Shown: positions 53,112 through 64,000, counted from the first letter of the stretch. The stretch is 64,000 nucleotides of DNA from Melitaea cinxia (GCF_905220565.1 NC_059415.1:8608501-8672500); one strand, 5' to 3'. Translations and numbers: made by a program. The notes: generated by a model from the letters alone, not told the origin.

Positions 53112-55149
53112 ATTTTCCTTTTTTATAGATAATGGTGTAGTCGTATTCGCTAAGTTTAAGTCGCCATCGAGTAAGTCTAGAGTTCGGTTCTTTTAAGTTC
53201 ATAATCCATTGGAGGGGTTTATGATCAGTAAGAATTTTGAATTTACGGCCAAATAAATAGGGTCTAAAATACTTAGTAGCCCATACTATGGCTAAGAGTT
53301 CTTTTTCAATTGTGCTATAATTTAACTCACTATCATTTAAAGTTCTGGACGCGTAACAGATAGGCTTATCGGAACCTATTGGGCCTTGAGAGAGAACAGC
53401 ACCTATAGCTACATTTGAGGCGTCGGTTGTCAAAATGAAGTCCTTTGTAAAGTCTGGATACTGTAATATGGGGTCATTTGTCAGAAGAGTCTTACATTTT
53501 TCAAAACAGTTAACGTACTCGGAATCTAATATAATCTTATTGGATTTCTTAAGGCATTTAGTCATGGGTTTAGTTAAGCGTGCAAAGTCGGGAATAAATT
53601 TTCTATAGTATCCTAGAAGTCCTAAAAATTGTTTTATTTCTTTCGTGGTTTTAGGTAAAGGATAATTTTCAATAGCTTTAATCTTATCTGGGTTTGGTTT
53701 TATACCATCTCTACTAATTAAATGACCAAGATATGCAGTTTCTAACTTTAAAAACTCGGATTTGTCCATTTGTATTTTTAAATTAGACTCTCTTAATCTA
53801 CTGAAAACTTTTTCGAGATTTATCATATGTTCTTGAAGTGATGTACTGAATACTATAATGTCATCAAGATAAACTAAGCATATTTCGTTTTGAAGTCCTC
53901 GGAGCACGTTATCCATTACTCTTTGGAATGTTGATGGAGAGTTCTTTAAGCCCATGGGCATGCGTAGAAATTCAAAATGCCCATGTTCGACATTGAAAGC
54001 TGTTTTTGAGATGTCATCAGGGTTCATCTCTACTTGATAAAACCCTGAAGCTAGGTCTAGGGTGGTAAAATATTGGCATCTACCTAACTTATCTAGTACG
54101 TCTGTTATGTTGGGAATAGGATACTTGTCGTCAATAGTCTTGTCATTTAATTTACGAAAGTCTACTACAATTCTCCACTTCTGTCTACCGGAAGCGTCTG
54201 CCTTCTTAGAGACAACCCAGATCGGTGAGCTCCATGCTGAGTCCGAGGGTCGTATAATACCCTGTTCTAACATCTTGGTTATCTGGTCCCTAACTTCCTG
54301 TCTATGTATGTATGGGTATCGATAACTTTTAGTGTGGACGGGAATTTCGTCATGGGTCCTAATATGGTGTTTGATTTTATTAGTGAATGTAAGGGGTTCT
54401 CCTTCTATATAAAACACGTCAGCGTACTGTGAACATAGGTTTTGTAAGTTAACTCGTTCCTCAGCATTTAGATGGTCAGTACGAAGTCTCGCTAATACGT
54501 CCTTAACGCGTTTCGGGTCTTGTTCGGTACGTGTGCACTCGATATTACACATGTCTAGTTGTACTGGCTGGTCACACAAAAAGGTCACATCATCATTTGT
54601 CGGGTTTTTAACTTCAACTATACTAGTCCTGTCGGTCACAGTCGTAATACAGTCATGAATGATACAGTTAAATAAAATTTGTGAAGGTATATACACTTCA
54701 CCATCGGGATGACAGATAGGGATATTAACTAAGCGAGTAGAATTGGCGGGAATAATTATTTCAGAGCTGGGTTTTCTACATTGATAACGTAGTAGTGGTA
54801 TGCTGGCACTCTCAGTAAACAGTATATTATGTTTAAGATCTATTTTACAGTTTTCTAATAAGTCTAACCCTATTAAACCATCAAAGTAATTATGAAATTT
54901 ATATATAAATAATTTCATATTACTTTGTATATTAAATTCTGGAAAACTAGGTATAGTTATTGAATAGTCATGAACACTAGTTACTCGTGAATTAGTTACT
55001 TCGAAAGGATCAAAATTTTTAGTTATATACGGATAGAATTTTTCTACAGCTTCGGGGCTTATAAATGATTGATTTGCGCCGGTATCTATGAGGAATCTAA
55101 GAGGTGGATTACGAATCTGTATAAAAGGTAATTCTTTTTTTGAATGCAA
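53020..55149 (-). pseudogene. pol: Pol, protease / reverse transcriptase / RNase H part (first fragment of split pol)
   Basis: The frame lies in the -1 register relative to gag, as expected for a frameshifted Gag-Pol. An aspartic protease motif DTGA is near residue 22, and the reverse transcriptase catalytic YLDD near residue 427. RNase H motifs are DAS near 573, STIEKELLAIV, and DHKPLQW near 642. There is no ATG at the start; the frame is entered from gag. It ends at the 53-bp duplication, after which integrase lies in another frame. Apart from that break no stop is seen. Confidence 0.88.
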
Positions 55150-55157
55150 ATTTAATT

Positions 55158-56441
55158 CTATCTTGGTTTTGAATCGCGAGAATCCTTCGTAAAATCCTGC
55201 TCCTTTTGACTTGTAGAAGGTTGTGGGGGTTCTTCACTGTTATTAGAAGGTGAATTGTAGTCTTGAGAGTCGATGTCATAAGGGTACTCGTAGGGGGTAT
55301 GAGTAGTATTTTGATAGTCATAATAATTATAATCACTGTACGAATCAGTATAGTCGGTATAGTATTGGTCGTAATAGTAGTCTGGGTAACAATTATAGTC
55401 GTCATAAGTCTCATTAAAGTTAACTTCTTTTGATTTAAAGTAATTCGATGGAGGAGGGTTTCCAAATCTCTGCCAGTCATGTCCAGGGATTCTAGGTGGT
55501 AATGGCTTAGGAACAAAGTGACTGACTCCACTCATAGGCTTCTCATTAAAATTGTGTGGGGGATTTGATCGGGGCGGTAAACGAAACACATTACTCTGGG
55601 GGTTGTAATTCGGTGGCGGTGCGCGAAACATTTGCTGGGTTCGACTAGAGAAACGATTCGGTTGATTATTGAATTTAAAAGCTTGGGGCTGTGCAACAGG
55701 AGAGTTAAATCTAAAACCTTGGGGTTGTGGCTGGTAATAACGCGGTCCAACTGGAACGGGCCAGTTAGGTACGGGTCGCATAGCGCTGGGAGTATTTAAT
55801 ACTATATTATGAGACGTAGCTTTAGACGTATTCTGAGTATTAAATTTAGGAGGATCATTACGCTGCTGTAAATACATTATATTTAGTTCTTCTTGAACAA
55901 ATTCTAAAGCCTTTTCAATCGTTTTCGGACGCATGCAACGAATACGTGAACCTAGGGGTTCTTTTAACCCTCGTACGAAAGCCTGCATTGTAACCTTTTT
56001 ATAAAGTGCCCGCTTAGCTTCAATTGTCGTCTGTAAGCTCTCGTGTAAAGTTACGTATGTCATTATGGTGCTGAACAAGGTCTGGCATTGATCATAAAAT
56101 TCCTGAGGGGATTTATTACCCTGTGTAGCCAAAGAGAGGTCATTGTACAAAGCCGTTTCATCTCTTTGATCAGAAAAATTGTTAATTAATGCTGATCTTA
56201 TTCCAGTCCAGGTTTCAGGGATGCCGTTGGAATTAATAGTTGACGCGGCGGACCCTGTTATTTTATTCAGTATACCGTTTAAAAGACATAAATTACTTAA
56301 CTCACTACCTGGCTCGGCACTCGCATATTGTAAAACTATTTGATCACATATATTAATAAATCTAGTTAATATATTCGGGTTACCATCAAATTCTGGCACT
56401 AGGCGTAAGGCCTTAAAAATTACGTCGGGATCGTATGACAT
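55158..56441 (-). CDS. gag: Errantivirus-type Gag
   Basis: The open frame begins upstream (56609), but the likely initiator is the ATG at 56441 (MSYDPDVIFKALRLVPEFDG), which starts a Gag-like domain. Recognisable parts are PEFDGNPNILTRFINICDQI, ETWTGIRSALINNFSDQRDE and YDQCQTLFSTI, a capsid-like helical region. A proline-, asparagine- and tyrosine-rich C-terminal tail follows. No CCHC knuckle is visible; errantivirus Gags usually lack one. It would form the intracellular particle that packages element RNA. Confidence 0.87.
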   Translation of the reverse strand: MSYDPDVIFKALRLVPEFDGNPNILTRFINICDQIVLQYASAEPGSELSNLCLLNGILNKITGSAASTINSNGIPETWTGIRSALINNFSDQRDETALYNDLSLATQGNKSPQEFYDQCQTLFSTIMTYVTLHESLQTTIEAKRALYKKVTMQAFVRGLKEPLGSRIRCMRPKTIEKALEFVQEELNIMYLQQRNDPPKFNTQNTSKATSHNIVLNTPSAMRPVPNWPVPVGPRYYQPQPQGFRFNSPVAQPQAFKFNNQPNRFSSRTQQMFRAPPPNYNPQSNVFRLPPRSNPPHNFNEKPMSGVSHFVPKPLPPRIPGHDWQRFGNPPPSNYFKSKEVNFNETYDDYNCYPDYYYDQYYTDYTDSYSDYNYYDYQNTTHTPYEYPYDIDSQDYNSPSNNSEEPPQPSTSQKEQDFTKDSRDSKPR

Positions 56442-56804
56442 ATTTGAATTAAATGAAATATTTAAATTAAAATCTAATTTATTATTTATATTTCTATAAC
56501 TATCTAATATATAACGGCGAGCCTGACGTGATGCAGATTGCCGGGGACAAGGCTTTTCGTGATGAAAAATCTTGAGGATAAAATATCTTAGGACAAAAGG
56601 AAGCAACACGAGAAAGATTCAAGTGTAACTCACATGTGTTTCATCTCTGGCTCTTCTTGGTGAATCGATGACTGGATTCTCCACACGGCTTGGCAGCTCC
56701 GTAGATTCTGGATACTCGTAGCGTGACTTGATAGCCACCGGGCGACTCGTGAACGTGAATATCGATATGAGAATATTCTAATGCTCGCGAACTGACCCGC
56801 GAGT

Positions 56805-56822
56805 ATCCTACCGACTGCGCCA
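56805..56822 (-). promoter_or_regulatory. Primer-binding site, tRNA-Ser type
   Basis: On the minus strand TGGCGCAGTCGGTAGG lies one base after the 5' LTR. Its first bases are complementary to a tRNA 3' end of the form CGACTGCGCCA, as in tRNA-Ser-primed insect elements such as 297 and 17.6. The tRNA assignment is from memory of those elements. Confidence 0.7.
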
Positions 56823-56823
56823 A

Positions 56824-57089
56824 TTACGTTTGCCACAGCCGATGGATCCAAAAAAAACCAATTACTTTTATAAAAATTTATTAATATAGTGAAATTTAAA
56901 ATAAAACTTATTCTAAGTAACAATAGTTCTCGATGCTAGAGACTCTATATAATTGAATTATTATTTGTTAAAAATGTAAAAAGTAAAATATGAGAATGCT
57001 GATGATGCTCTTGATTGACGTCATATATTGTAGCGGCGACTCGTGGCGACGCGCGATGTCAGCGATTCCCTTGTAGGCATTGTACGTAA
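56824..57089 (-). repeat. 5' LTR of the errantivirus-type element
   Basis: 266 bp, reading the same as 49560-49825. It would hold the promoter for the element transcript. Confidence 0.93.
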
Positions 57090-57093
57090 CAAA
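57090..57093. repeat. 4-bp target site duplication, right
   Basis: CAAA, matching 49556-49559. Confidence 0.85.
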
Positions 57094-57565
57094 CATGATA
57101 GACACTGACAATAAACAGATATAATCATAAACAAAAGATCTTAAAAGCTAAGCGTTATCTTACGAGTAATTATAAGGAGTTACACTCATTCTATTAATTA
57201 ACGCACTTATACATAAACATTATTATAACTAACAATAACAATTAAAATGCATTAAAAGGCAATTCAAAATAGTTCAATAAAGTCTCGATCAATTGACTAT
57301 ACAGTTGAAATAATTAATATGCTATACCTATATATTGTGTGTATTAGGATCAGTGTGTTTTACAAATAAAGTTATTATTATTATTATTATTATATATACT
57401 AAGAAGCATTGCAATAAATAAAAATTATCTTTTACTACTTCGGGGCTATTGTAAACATTCACAATTGATTAAAAAAAAATTTTTTTTATCATTGTAGTTT
57501 TGTATTTTGGGATTTGGCTAGATTAGATATTGACTTTTGTTACGTGTACATTTAAAAATATGTTT
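57094..57565. other. AT-rich intergenic sequence, no feature seen
   Basis: AT-rich with a short (tta)n run near 57373-57395. No gene is seen. Confidence 0.4.
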
Positions 57566-57569
57566 ATAC

Positions 57570-57885
57570 TAGCTGTGCCCGCATCTTCGTCCGCGTGGAA
57601 TTCAGAAAAATAGTTATTATTCAGTTAGCAGTTATAAAAAAAAACTAAAATAAAAATAGCCTAAGTTACCTCTTATTAGATCAGCTTTCTGCCAGTGACA
57701 GTCCCGTCAAAATCGGTCCAGCTGTTTTAGAGATTAGCCGGAACAAGCAGACAGGTAGATAGACAAAAATCGTAAAAAATGTTTTTTTTTTGGAAAATGT
57801 ACCGTGTATACATCCATATGCATTTAGTAAAAAGCGGTTATTTTAATATTACAAACAGACAGTCAAATTTTATTTATTTGTATAG
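57570..57885 (+). repeat. Dispersed repeat family A, copy 3
   Basis: It starts ctagctgtgcccgcatcttc, has gttttagagattagccggaa, and ends with aaaagcggttattttaatat before tttatttatttgta. It matches 772-1112. Confidence 0.7.
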
Positions 57886-58029
57886 CTACGTAATAAACAA
57901 TCTTACTGAATGTATTTTTTTATTGTTGGAAATATCTCTTCACTGTCAACACTTTTTTTTTTCTAAAATTTCTATCTTTCGTTATGCTTGCCATCGATGT
58001 TGCTATTGATTATAAACACGTCATTATTA

Positions 58030-58470
58030 CACTAACTTACGGATCGACACTTGCGCGAACGCTCTGTGAGGCAGCAGGTCAACGGCGGCCTGTTTTAGTG
58101 ACGGGCCGACACAGGCCTGCTACCGCACTGTTTATCGCCGTCAGTGCGTAGGGGGCCGCAATGGGCCTGTCTTAATCGGTAGGCATTCGTAGACCATATG
58201 TCTATGCTTCAGCACTTGGGGTGCAATACCGATCAAAACCGCTGCGCGAGCCTTCAGCGGCTTTAATTGGAGGGTCCCGGATCTGCAAGCAACAGGATCC
58301 CTCCATCGACCGCCTGGCCTCGGCGAAAAGGCCAGACTTCTCCTCCATGGGGACTGTCCGGCTCCCCTCTGAACAATCCTGATGACGCCGTGTCTAGCAG
58401 AACCGGGTGTGGGAAACTGGTGCCTAAGCTAGGCTCGCGGCCTGTAATTTAGGACACCAGGTACCCCCTC
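58030..58470 (+). repeat. R1-LINE-like 3'-region fragment
   Basis: The part from about 58130 matches 27345-27650 (ggctttaattggagggtccc, ggactgtccggctcccctct, gtgtctagcagaaccggg). The GC-rich 58030-58130 part (gcggcctgttttagtgacgg) is probably more of the same element. No frame remains. Confidence 0.6.
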
Positions 58471-58849
58471 CCCCCATCCTCTACCCCTTAATAAAGTACA
58501 TTTCAATTAATAGCATTAATACGGGCATTAACATTTTTCTTTTGTAAACAATATAATATGAGATAGAAAATTTATGTACCTGCGCTGTCGTAATTGATGC
58601 GCAAGGAATTTATAAACAACAGATACACCGATCAAGCCACTTCGCACATCGTTCGATACTCACCTACCGTCACTCATTCTATTACTCGAGTCATTCTGAC
58701 GTGTATAAAACGTCCGAAGCAACTGCGGCTAAGGCAGTCTTGGCTCTGGCTTGACACGGTAAACTTGTCGTATCCTGCTAGTAGCTTATCCTAGATTATT
58801 TTAATAATTAATTTGTGAAAGCGAATCAATTGTTAGATATTATGTTACA

Positions 58850-59055
58850 GTCTATAATTTGGCTAGGCGGGGCGGGAAACTCGACCAGTGATGGTGAGCG
58901 GTGATGTGCATCTCAAAGGGGGCCTCCTTAAGTCTACACCTAGGTCGCAAGTCCTAGGAACTGCTCCGAGTTTCTCATTCTGCCACACGATGGACCCGGC
59001 ACAGACACGGTGAATCCATCCAAGAAGCTAGTCTCCCCCCCCCTCCCCCGTTAAC
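58850..59055 (+). repeat. GC-rich repeat fragment
   Basis: A GC-rich patch (ggctaggcggggcgggaaac, ccacacgatggacccggcac) ending in a C-rich run. It is probably a LINE remnant, judged by composition only. Confidence 0.35.
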
Positions 59056-59059
59056 TAAT

Positions 59060-60150
59060 ATCTATCTTATGTTACCTTACATTGTAATTAGCCAGTGTGA
59101 CCTCATTCCTACATATTTATATCTAAGCTTAGTATGTTTTAATGGAATGTGTGCGAATCAAAACCTACCCAGAATACAATTAAAATAATGTGTAGGTATT
59201 CAACAGTATCTTGGCTTCTCCAACTTCTAAAGAGGCTTGAAATGTTTATAAATTAGTCCTAATATATTTAAAGAGACGTTGTTGATTTAGTTAAGAATGA
59301 TGGAGGTGACGTGGTCACTGTGTGACAAAACCTCCAATTTTTTTAAGAATAAAAAAAATATAAGCTTAGTATATTTTATATTATTCATGGTACGATATAG
59401 ATTAGTTTATGTGTGTGTGTGTGTCCGTGTGTGCCCCAGTGTGTGTGTCCGTGTGTTTACGGGCGTGCGTGCGAGCGTTTGTTTTGACCAATCGAAATGT
59501 TATTTGTCTTTGTCGAATTCTTAAATGTACCTCACATAGTAATCGTTTCGCATCAGCGAAAAGACACAGTTTTCACTGTACGCATCATATCTAATTCTGT
59601 AGTAGGCCGGTATGGGTCTCCGCAGCAGTGAAAGTGTCATTAAGCCAAAAATTAATGACGTTATTGTTTTATTGTCCATAACGTTAATCTTTAATGCTTT
59701 AATATTGATGAATGATTCGTAAATAAAAACATCTATTATGAATTCAGTCATTCAACTTTTCTTATAAAAAAATTAATAGTTCACATTATACAACCAAGTA
59801 TATACAACCAAGTACCGAAACTTGATATTTATCTATCTATTTTACAAGAAAATTTAATTTTTTTTTTACAATAAACAAACAAATTCACACATTATAAAAG
59901 GATATAATATAGATATAATTTATCACAAAATTATCGCAAACTAAAATTGAAATGTCCTTCAGTCTATCACATCCATATTAAATACCAATCACGTAAATCT
60001 TTGAGGCCATCATGATTAGTTGATTGTCGTACTCTCCTTCACTCAGTATATTGTTATCATTCATAAGGATTCGTTTTATTATATGAATTCTACTTTAAAT
60101 TACCTTGTCAGTTGAAACAACGTGCTACTATCTATTAAATAAGGCTATCG
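59060..60150. other. Sequence upstream of UGT gene 4
   Basis: AT-rich, with no gene. It holds the GT-rich microsatellite at 59409-59475. Confidence 0.4.
59409..59475. repeat. GT-rich microsatellite
   Basis: An interrupted (tg)n run (gtgtgtgtgtgtgtccgtgt and after), ending in gcgtgcgtgcg. Confidence 0.8.
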
Positions 60151-60153
60151 ATA

Positions 60154-60196
60154 TATAAAAATCTTTTGAATTAACTCAACTTATAATCATTCAATC
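60154..60196 (+). promoter_or_regulatory. Possible core promoter of UGT gene 4
   Basis: TATAAAA at 60154 and TCATTCAATCTTGTT from 60187. The latter matches the gene 2 initiator region (TCATTCAGTCTTGTT) except for one base. The spacing of about 39 nt is longer than usual, so the TATA assignment is less certain than the initiator. Confidence 0.45.
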
Positions 60197-60235
60197 TTGT
60201 TGTGTGCGAATCGCAGAGAAGCAGATATTTAAAAA

Positions 60236-61069
60236 ATGTATCACAAAATTTTAGTATTAGTTTTGTCGCTATTGTTTGTAACATCGGAGGGAGCAAAAAT
60301 TCTAGGAGTGTTTCCAATACCGTCTATTAGTCATCAAGTTGTGTTCCGTAAAATAACTCAGGAACTTGTTAAAAGAGGTCATGAAGTGTCAGTGATTACA
60401 ACAGATCCAGAATTTCCCGAAGGAAACGGACCAGCAAATCTTAAAGAAATCGATGTTCATGACGTATCTTACGCATTTTTGAAAACTATATTTACATCTA
60501 CATACAAAGTTGGTTTTCAAAGGCATCAAACATTTGCAGAAGTAAAAGAAGGAACCAGATTATTCTCCAATCTTTTACGTGTTCAGGTACAAACACCATT
60601 GGTTCAAGAACTCATAACAAATAAAAACAATACGTTTGACCTAATATTAGTCGAGGCTGTTATGCGCTCTGCGCTTATCTTTTCTCATGTATTTAAGGCA
60701 CCAGCAATTCTGATGAGTTCGTTTGGTGCTTTGTTTAATAACCATGACATAATGGGTTCACTGACGCATCCAATTTTGTATCCGACCACCATTCAAGCGA
60801 AGATTTACAATCTAACACTCTGGGAAAAGCTTGACCTTCTACGCTATCACTATATGATTGAATACGTAGCCTATTTAAATGAATTTGATGAGAATGAAAT
60901 GTTAAAGCAAGATTTTGGATCAGATGCTCCAGATTTAAAAGAATTATATAATAATGTGCATATGTTGTTTCTTAACATTCATCCAGTCTGGGCAGACAAT
61001 CAGCCTGTACCACCCGGTGTTATATTTATGGGGGGAATTCATCAATTACCTGAAAAGGAACTACCTAAG
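60236..61069 (+). CDS. UGT: UGT gene 4, exon 1
   Basis: 834 nt from ATG (tttaaaaaATG) to donor CCTAAG/gtttgt. It holds the signal peptide and acceptor-binding domain. Confidence 0.93.
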
Positions 61070-62608
61070 GTTTGTCAACAACTTGTTATATTGAAAATGT
61101 TGTTGTAATAGGCGTGTATTTCTATAAAAATATGGAAATATTTTAACATACAGGATCTAAAAACGTACTTGGACTCGTCAGAACGTGGTGTTGTCTACGT
61201 GAGTTTTGGATCCAATGTATTGTCAGGAATGTTTGAACCAGAAACAGTTAAAATTATAGTGAACGTATTATCCAAGCTACCCTATGACGTTTTGTGGAAA
61301 TGGGATCAGGACGAGCTGCCAGGGGATCCAGATAATATTAAAACATCCAAGTGGTTACCACAATCAGATTTATTGAGTGAGGTTTTTAAAGATAAATATT
61401 TCGATACTGAAATTGGTGCGAAATCTGACTCAAACAAAACAAATACTTTACAGGACATCCTAAAATAAAGTTGTTTGTTACACAAGCTGGACTTCAATCT
61501 ACGGATGAAGCTATCACTGCTGGTGTGCCGCTCGTTGCTATACCAATGTTAGGAGATCAATGGTATAATGCTGAGAAGTATGTCAAGCATGGTATCGGTA
61601 TGAAACTTGATCTTGACTCGTTAACTGAAGAGAAAATGAAACATGCCATAGAAACTGTGATAATAAACGACAGGTAATATCTGTTAACAAAATAAACAAA
61701 TAATAACAATTATTATTATTATTTTAATTAATGATATTTTAATGTTTTTATCGAATATACATAATACATAAATAAGATATACGAAGATAATAAGATAATA
61801 TGAAAATGTCAGATTTAGTCATAAATCATGTTTTTGATCGTCGTTTCTTTGTGACTTTGAAATCTTTTAACCGTTACTAATATTGATTGGAATACCAAGA
61901 CAATATAACTGAAATATTATCTTTGTGTTTGTTTCACTGTGTTGTAATTATTTTTCTTAATAAACTATTTTTCCTAACAGTATTTATAGCAAAATCACTT
62001 TTCATGGTGAAAGTATAGCAAAATTGTTTGTTTTTTTATGTTATACTGTCAGGAATAATTATTTTACTTATTCATTATAGAAGGGTATTTAAGTTTTTTT
62101 TTTATTATTTTGTATTAATTGGATGTGTTGCTGATCTAATTAAGTAATTATGCTTACATTATACATGTATTACAATATTCTGAAAACGTACTTCTATAAC
62201 AGTATCTATGTCCACATGATGAATATAAAAAAATAATGTAGTTAAAGGTGCAAGAAAGAAGTATTTTAAGAAAAAAATAAATAATCGAAGAGCATAATTT
62301 TTAATTACAGTTATCGTCAAAATATTATCAAACTACGTGATACAATGCGTGACCAGCCAGAAACACCACTAAAGCGAGCAATGTGGTGGCTTGAATATGC
62401 CATAAGACATGGTGGAGCAAAACAACTTCGTGCACCAACAGCTAACATATCAAGGGCAGCATATTTTGAATTAGAATTGATTTTAATTGTATTATTAGTA
62501 GTTGTCACTGCTTTAGTGCTATTAATTACTACTTTAATATCTTCATTTAAATTTATATTTAAATTATTACTTTGTAAAAATAAGGTAACAAAAAATAAAA
62601 CCAATTAA
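60236..62608 (+). CDS. UGT: UDP-glycosyltransferase gene 4 (four exons)
   Basis: Exons are 60236-61069, 61154-61376, 61454-61673 and 62311-62608: 1575 nt, 524 residues. Features are a signal peptide (1-20), His33 in ISHQVVF, Glu140 in LILVEA and WLPQSDLL. The signature LFVTQAGLQSTDEA and VPLVAIPMLGDQWYN follows, then a membrane helix (LILIVLLVVVTALVLLITTL) and a tail ending KNKTN. Introns 1-3 are 84, 77 and 637 nt. It shares the TQAG form of the signature and most of exon 2 with genes 2 and 3 but is more distant from them than they are from each other. It is predicted to be an ER lumenal sugar transferase for small lipophilic compounds. Confidence 0.92.
61154..61376 (+). CDS. UGT: UGT gene 4, exon 2
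   Basis: 223 nt from acceptor catacag/GATCTAAA to donor TTATTGA/gtgagg. Confidence 0.92.
61454..61673 (+). CDS. UGT: UGT gene 4, exon 3
   Basis: 220 nt from acceptor ctttacag/GACATCCT to donor AACGACAG/gtaata. It holds the UGT signature. Confidence 0.92.
62311..62608 (+). CDS. UGT: UGT gene 4, exon 4 (membrane anchor)
   Basis: 298 nt from acceptor ttaattacag/TTATCG to TAA. It encodes ETPLKRAMWWLEYAIRHGG, the membrane helix and the basic tail. Confidence 0.92.
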
Positions 62609-62727
62609 ATATATGTAGAGTAGCCCTTATGATCAGCTTACTTTATTTTTCCTTAAAGATGTTAGCTAAACTATAATCCAACAATATCTACGATTTTATT
62701 TTTGTGTTACCCACACATTAGGGATTC

Positions 62728-62805
62728 TAAACATTTTTTGAATATCATATTAAAAATTGACCACTCCAGCGGGGTTCGAACTCGCGTTGGTCGCGCATGG
62801 TGTCG
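62728..62805 (-). repeat. Partial tRNA-like repeat, inverted partner of 62949-63056
   Basis: On the minus strand it reads gcgagttcgaaccccgctgg followed by gtcaatttttaatatgatat and a T-rich end. This matches the 3' half and tail of the tRNA-like copy downstream, in opposite orientation. Confidence 0.65.
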
Positions 62806-62948
62806 TCTCCTGTCAAAGATTTTCATTGTAATATGAAACTTTGAATAGTTAAGGCTTTCTGTAAAGAGCTCACTATATACGAAACCACGGTTCGTTTAAA
62901 CCGAATATAAAAATCATCACATCAATAATTTCGATCTAGCGGGTACAT

Positions 62949-63020
62949 CGTTCCATAGCTTAATTGGCTAGAGCGCCGACACGGTCTGTCGGAAACGCGG
63001 GTTCGAACCCCGCTGGAGCG
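62949..63020 (+). tRNA. tRNA-like cloverleaf (GGT anticodon position), probably a repeat-derived pseudogene
   Basis: 72 nt fold into a complete cloverleaf: a 7-bp acceptor stem (CGTTCCA with TGGAGCG, one G-T pair), a D arm (GCTT/GAGC), an anticodon stem CCGAC/GTCGG with loop ACGGTCT, and a T arm GCGGG/CCCGC with loop TTCGAAC. The anticodon position reads GGT, which would be Thr, but position 33 is C instead of the near-universal T. A conserved tail (gtcaatttttgatatgatat) and a partial inverted copy at 62728-62805 show that it belongs to a dispersed repeat. A working tRNA is unlikely. Confidence 0.55.
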
Positions 63021-63059
63021 GTCAATTTTTGATATGATATTCAAAAAAAAATGTTTATT

Positions 63060-64000
63060 ATCCAACAAATTATAAAGTGGGAGGAAATGCCTAAAAAATC
63101 TTTTTTTTCTCCATCCGTGAGAGGCTGCTACTGCCCGCCCCGTCCACGGAGTCGCAGTTGACGGTCGCGAATATTCATAATATAAATCCCTAATGCATTT
63201 TACAAAGTTTCTATTGGTAGTAAATTGGTCTTGAAAATCTGTCACTGGCTCCCGGACCATATAATCTTTGACAACAGAACCTTACAAATTTTCAAACCTG
63301 TAATTTAAATTAAATATGGTCGGATTTCGACCACGTGGCGACCACTAGTTCTTATAAATACTAATAATAATATTATAAAATATTCAATTTATTTATTCTA
63401 GCAATAGCACAACGAGTCAAGATTGCTCGGAAGCTACACCTATCTGAAAATTATCAGACTTCTTACATTTTTATCTTACCTGTATTTTTGATACAATAAT
63501 AGCCAATATAATAAAATTATATGTAATACAATACAATGTACATATGTATTATAACTATGTTGTATTAAATTATTACTTCCTTTTGTGTTAACTATATCGC
63601 TTCAGATGAATATTGCGAGAGCTTCATCGATAATCCACTACAAGTCATAACGTAACCCAATTTCCTTTGTAAAGTTTGCAAACAGACCAACAAACATCAT
63701 TACCGAACTTTACTATTATTGAACACGTAAATGACCTTAAAATGCGCTCCTGAAAAATAAAATATCTGATAAAGTTCTTTGACTTCAAAGATTGCTAATA
63801 AACATTTATATAACGTTATTTTATACATAAAAGTAGAACAGGAGTTTAAAAGGAATAACAGTTAAAAAAAATAAAGAAATATTTCTTAAATAAATATATA
63901 CACACAATTGTCTGTTTATATGCCTGTCTTATATGTTTATAACGCAACTTATTGGCTGTGTTTTAGGACGAGCCAGCTGACAAAGCTGGATATTTTTTTT
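63060..64000. other. Sequence downstream of UGT gene 4, no gene seen
   Basis: AT-rich, with a GC-richer patch at 63110-63180 of unknown origin. No reading frame with recognisable motifs is present. Confidence 0.4.

Larger units (their letters stand above)
49560..57089 (-). mobile_element. Errantivirus-type Ty3/gypsy LTR retrotransposon with env
   Basis: 7530 bp on the minus strand, with two 266-bp LTRs that read as identical. They begin TTACG and end CGTAA, and CAAA is duplicated at the target. Order in the transcription direction: LTR, primer-binding site, gag, pol (protease, reverse transcriptase, RNase H, integrase), env, polypurine tract, LTR. This order with a Baculo_F-like env is that of insect errantiviruses. 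Identical LTRs indicate very recent integration. The pol frame is split by a 53-bp tandem duplication (53006-53111), so this copy appears defective while gag and env remain open. Confidence 0.93.

Noticed and set aside
55109..55531. Separate 140-residue Thr/Ile-rich protein in the gag region
   Set aside because: It is the other-frame reading of the gag C-terminal region and matches nothing.

Overview
The window is a piece of an AT-rich insect nuclear genome, almost certainly from a moth or butterfly. The evidence is a cluster of four-exon UDP-glycosyltransferase (UGT) genes resembling the lepidopteran UGT33 group, tRNA-derived SINEs of lepidopteran type, R1-clade and RTE-like LINEs, and an Env-carrying Ty3/gypsy element of the errantivirus type. 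Nothing prokaryotic is present: genes have GT-AG introns and there are no operons.

Host genes. Four UGT genes share one exon plan (exon 1 of 834 or 840 nt, exon 2 of 223 nt, exon 3 of 220 nt, and a C-terminal membrane exon). Gene 1 (minus, 9922 to 126) has a 6.9-kb first intron filled with repeats. Gene 2 (minus, 23444 to 19905) and gene 3 (plus, 37962 to 40224) are closely similar, divergently oriented copies whose promoters, introns and flanks also match. Gene 4 (plus, 60236 to 62608) is a more diverged paralogue. Each encodes a 522-528 residue ER membrane enzyme with a signal peptide, catalytic His, UGT signature, one C-terminal membrane helix and a lysine-rich ER-retrieval-like tail. They would conjugate small lipophilic compounds such as plant toxins, pigments, hormones or insecticides with a sugar from UDP-sugar.

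Mobile DNA. 10577-14578 is a non-LTR element with an uninterrupted ~1060-residue endonuclease/reverse transcriptase ORF. It lies inside an older RTE-like remnant and has a 12-bp target duplication. 27016-32274 is a long, GC-rich, decayed R1-clade LINE on the minus strand with an 11-bp target duplication and a TAATG stop-start overlap between its two ORFs. 45778-47259 is a 5'-truncated RTE-like LINE with a 14-bp target duplication. 49560-57089 is a very young errantivirus-like element on the minus strand. Its 266-bp LTRs look identical, it has a CAAA target duplication, and gag and env are open, but pol is split by a 53-bp tandem duplication.

Repeats. A 2.2-kb array of an 8-bp unit (about 42070-44290) sits inside a dispersed repeat and shows higher-order periods that are multiples of 8. 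Its many overlapping long ORFs on both strands are a by-product of the period. Several dispersed families (SINEs, TIR elements, LINE 3' ends), a perfect 64-bp inverted repeat, a 15-bp tandem repeat and a tRNA-like cloverleaf fill the rest. Splice sites and family names come from reading alone; no database search was possible.
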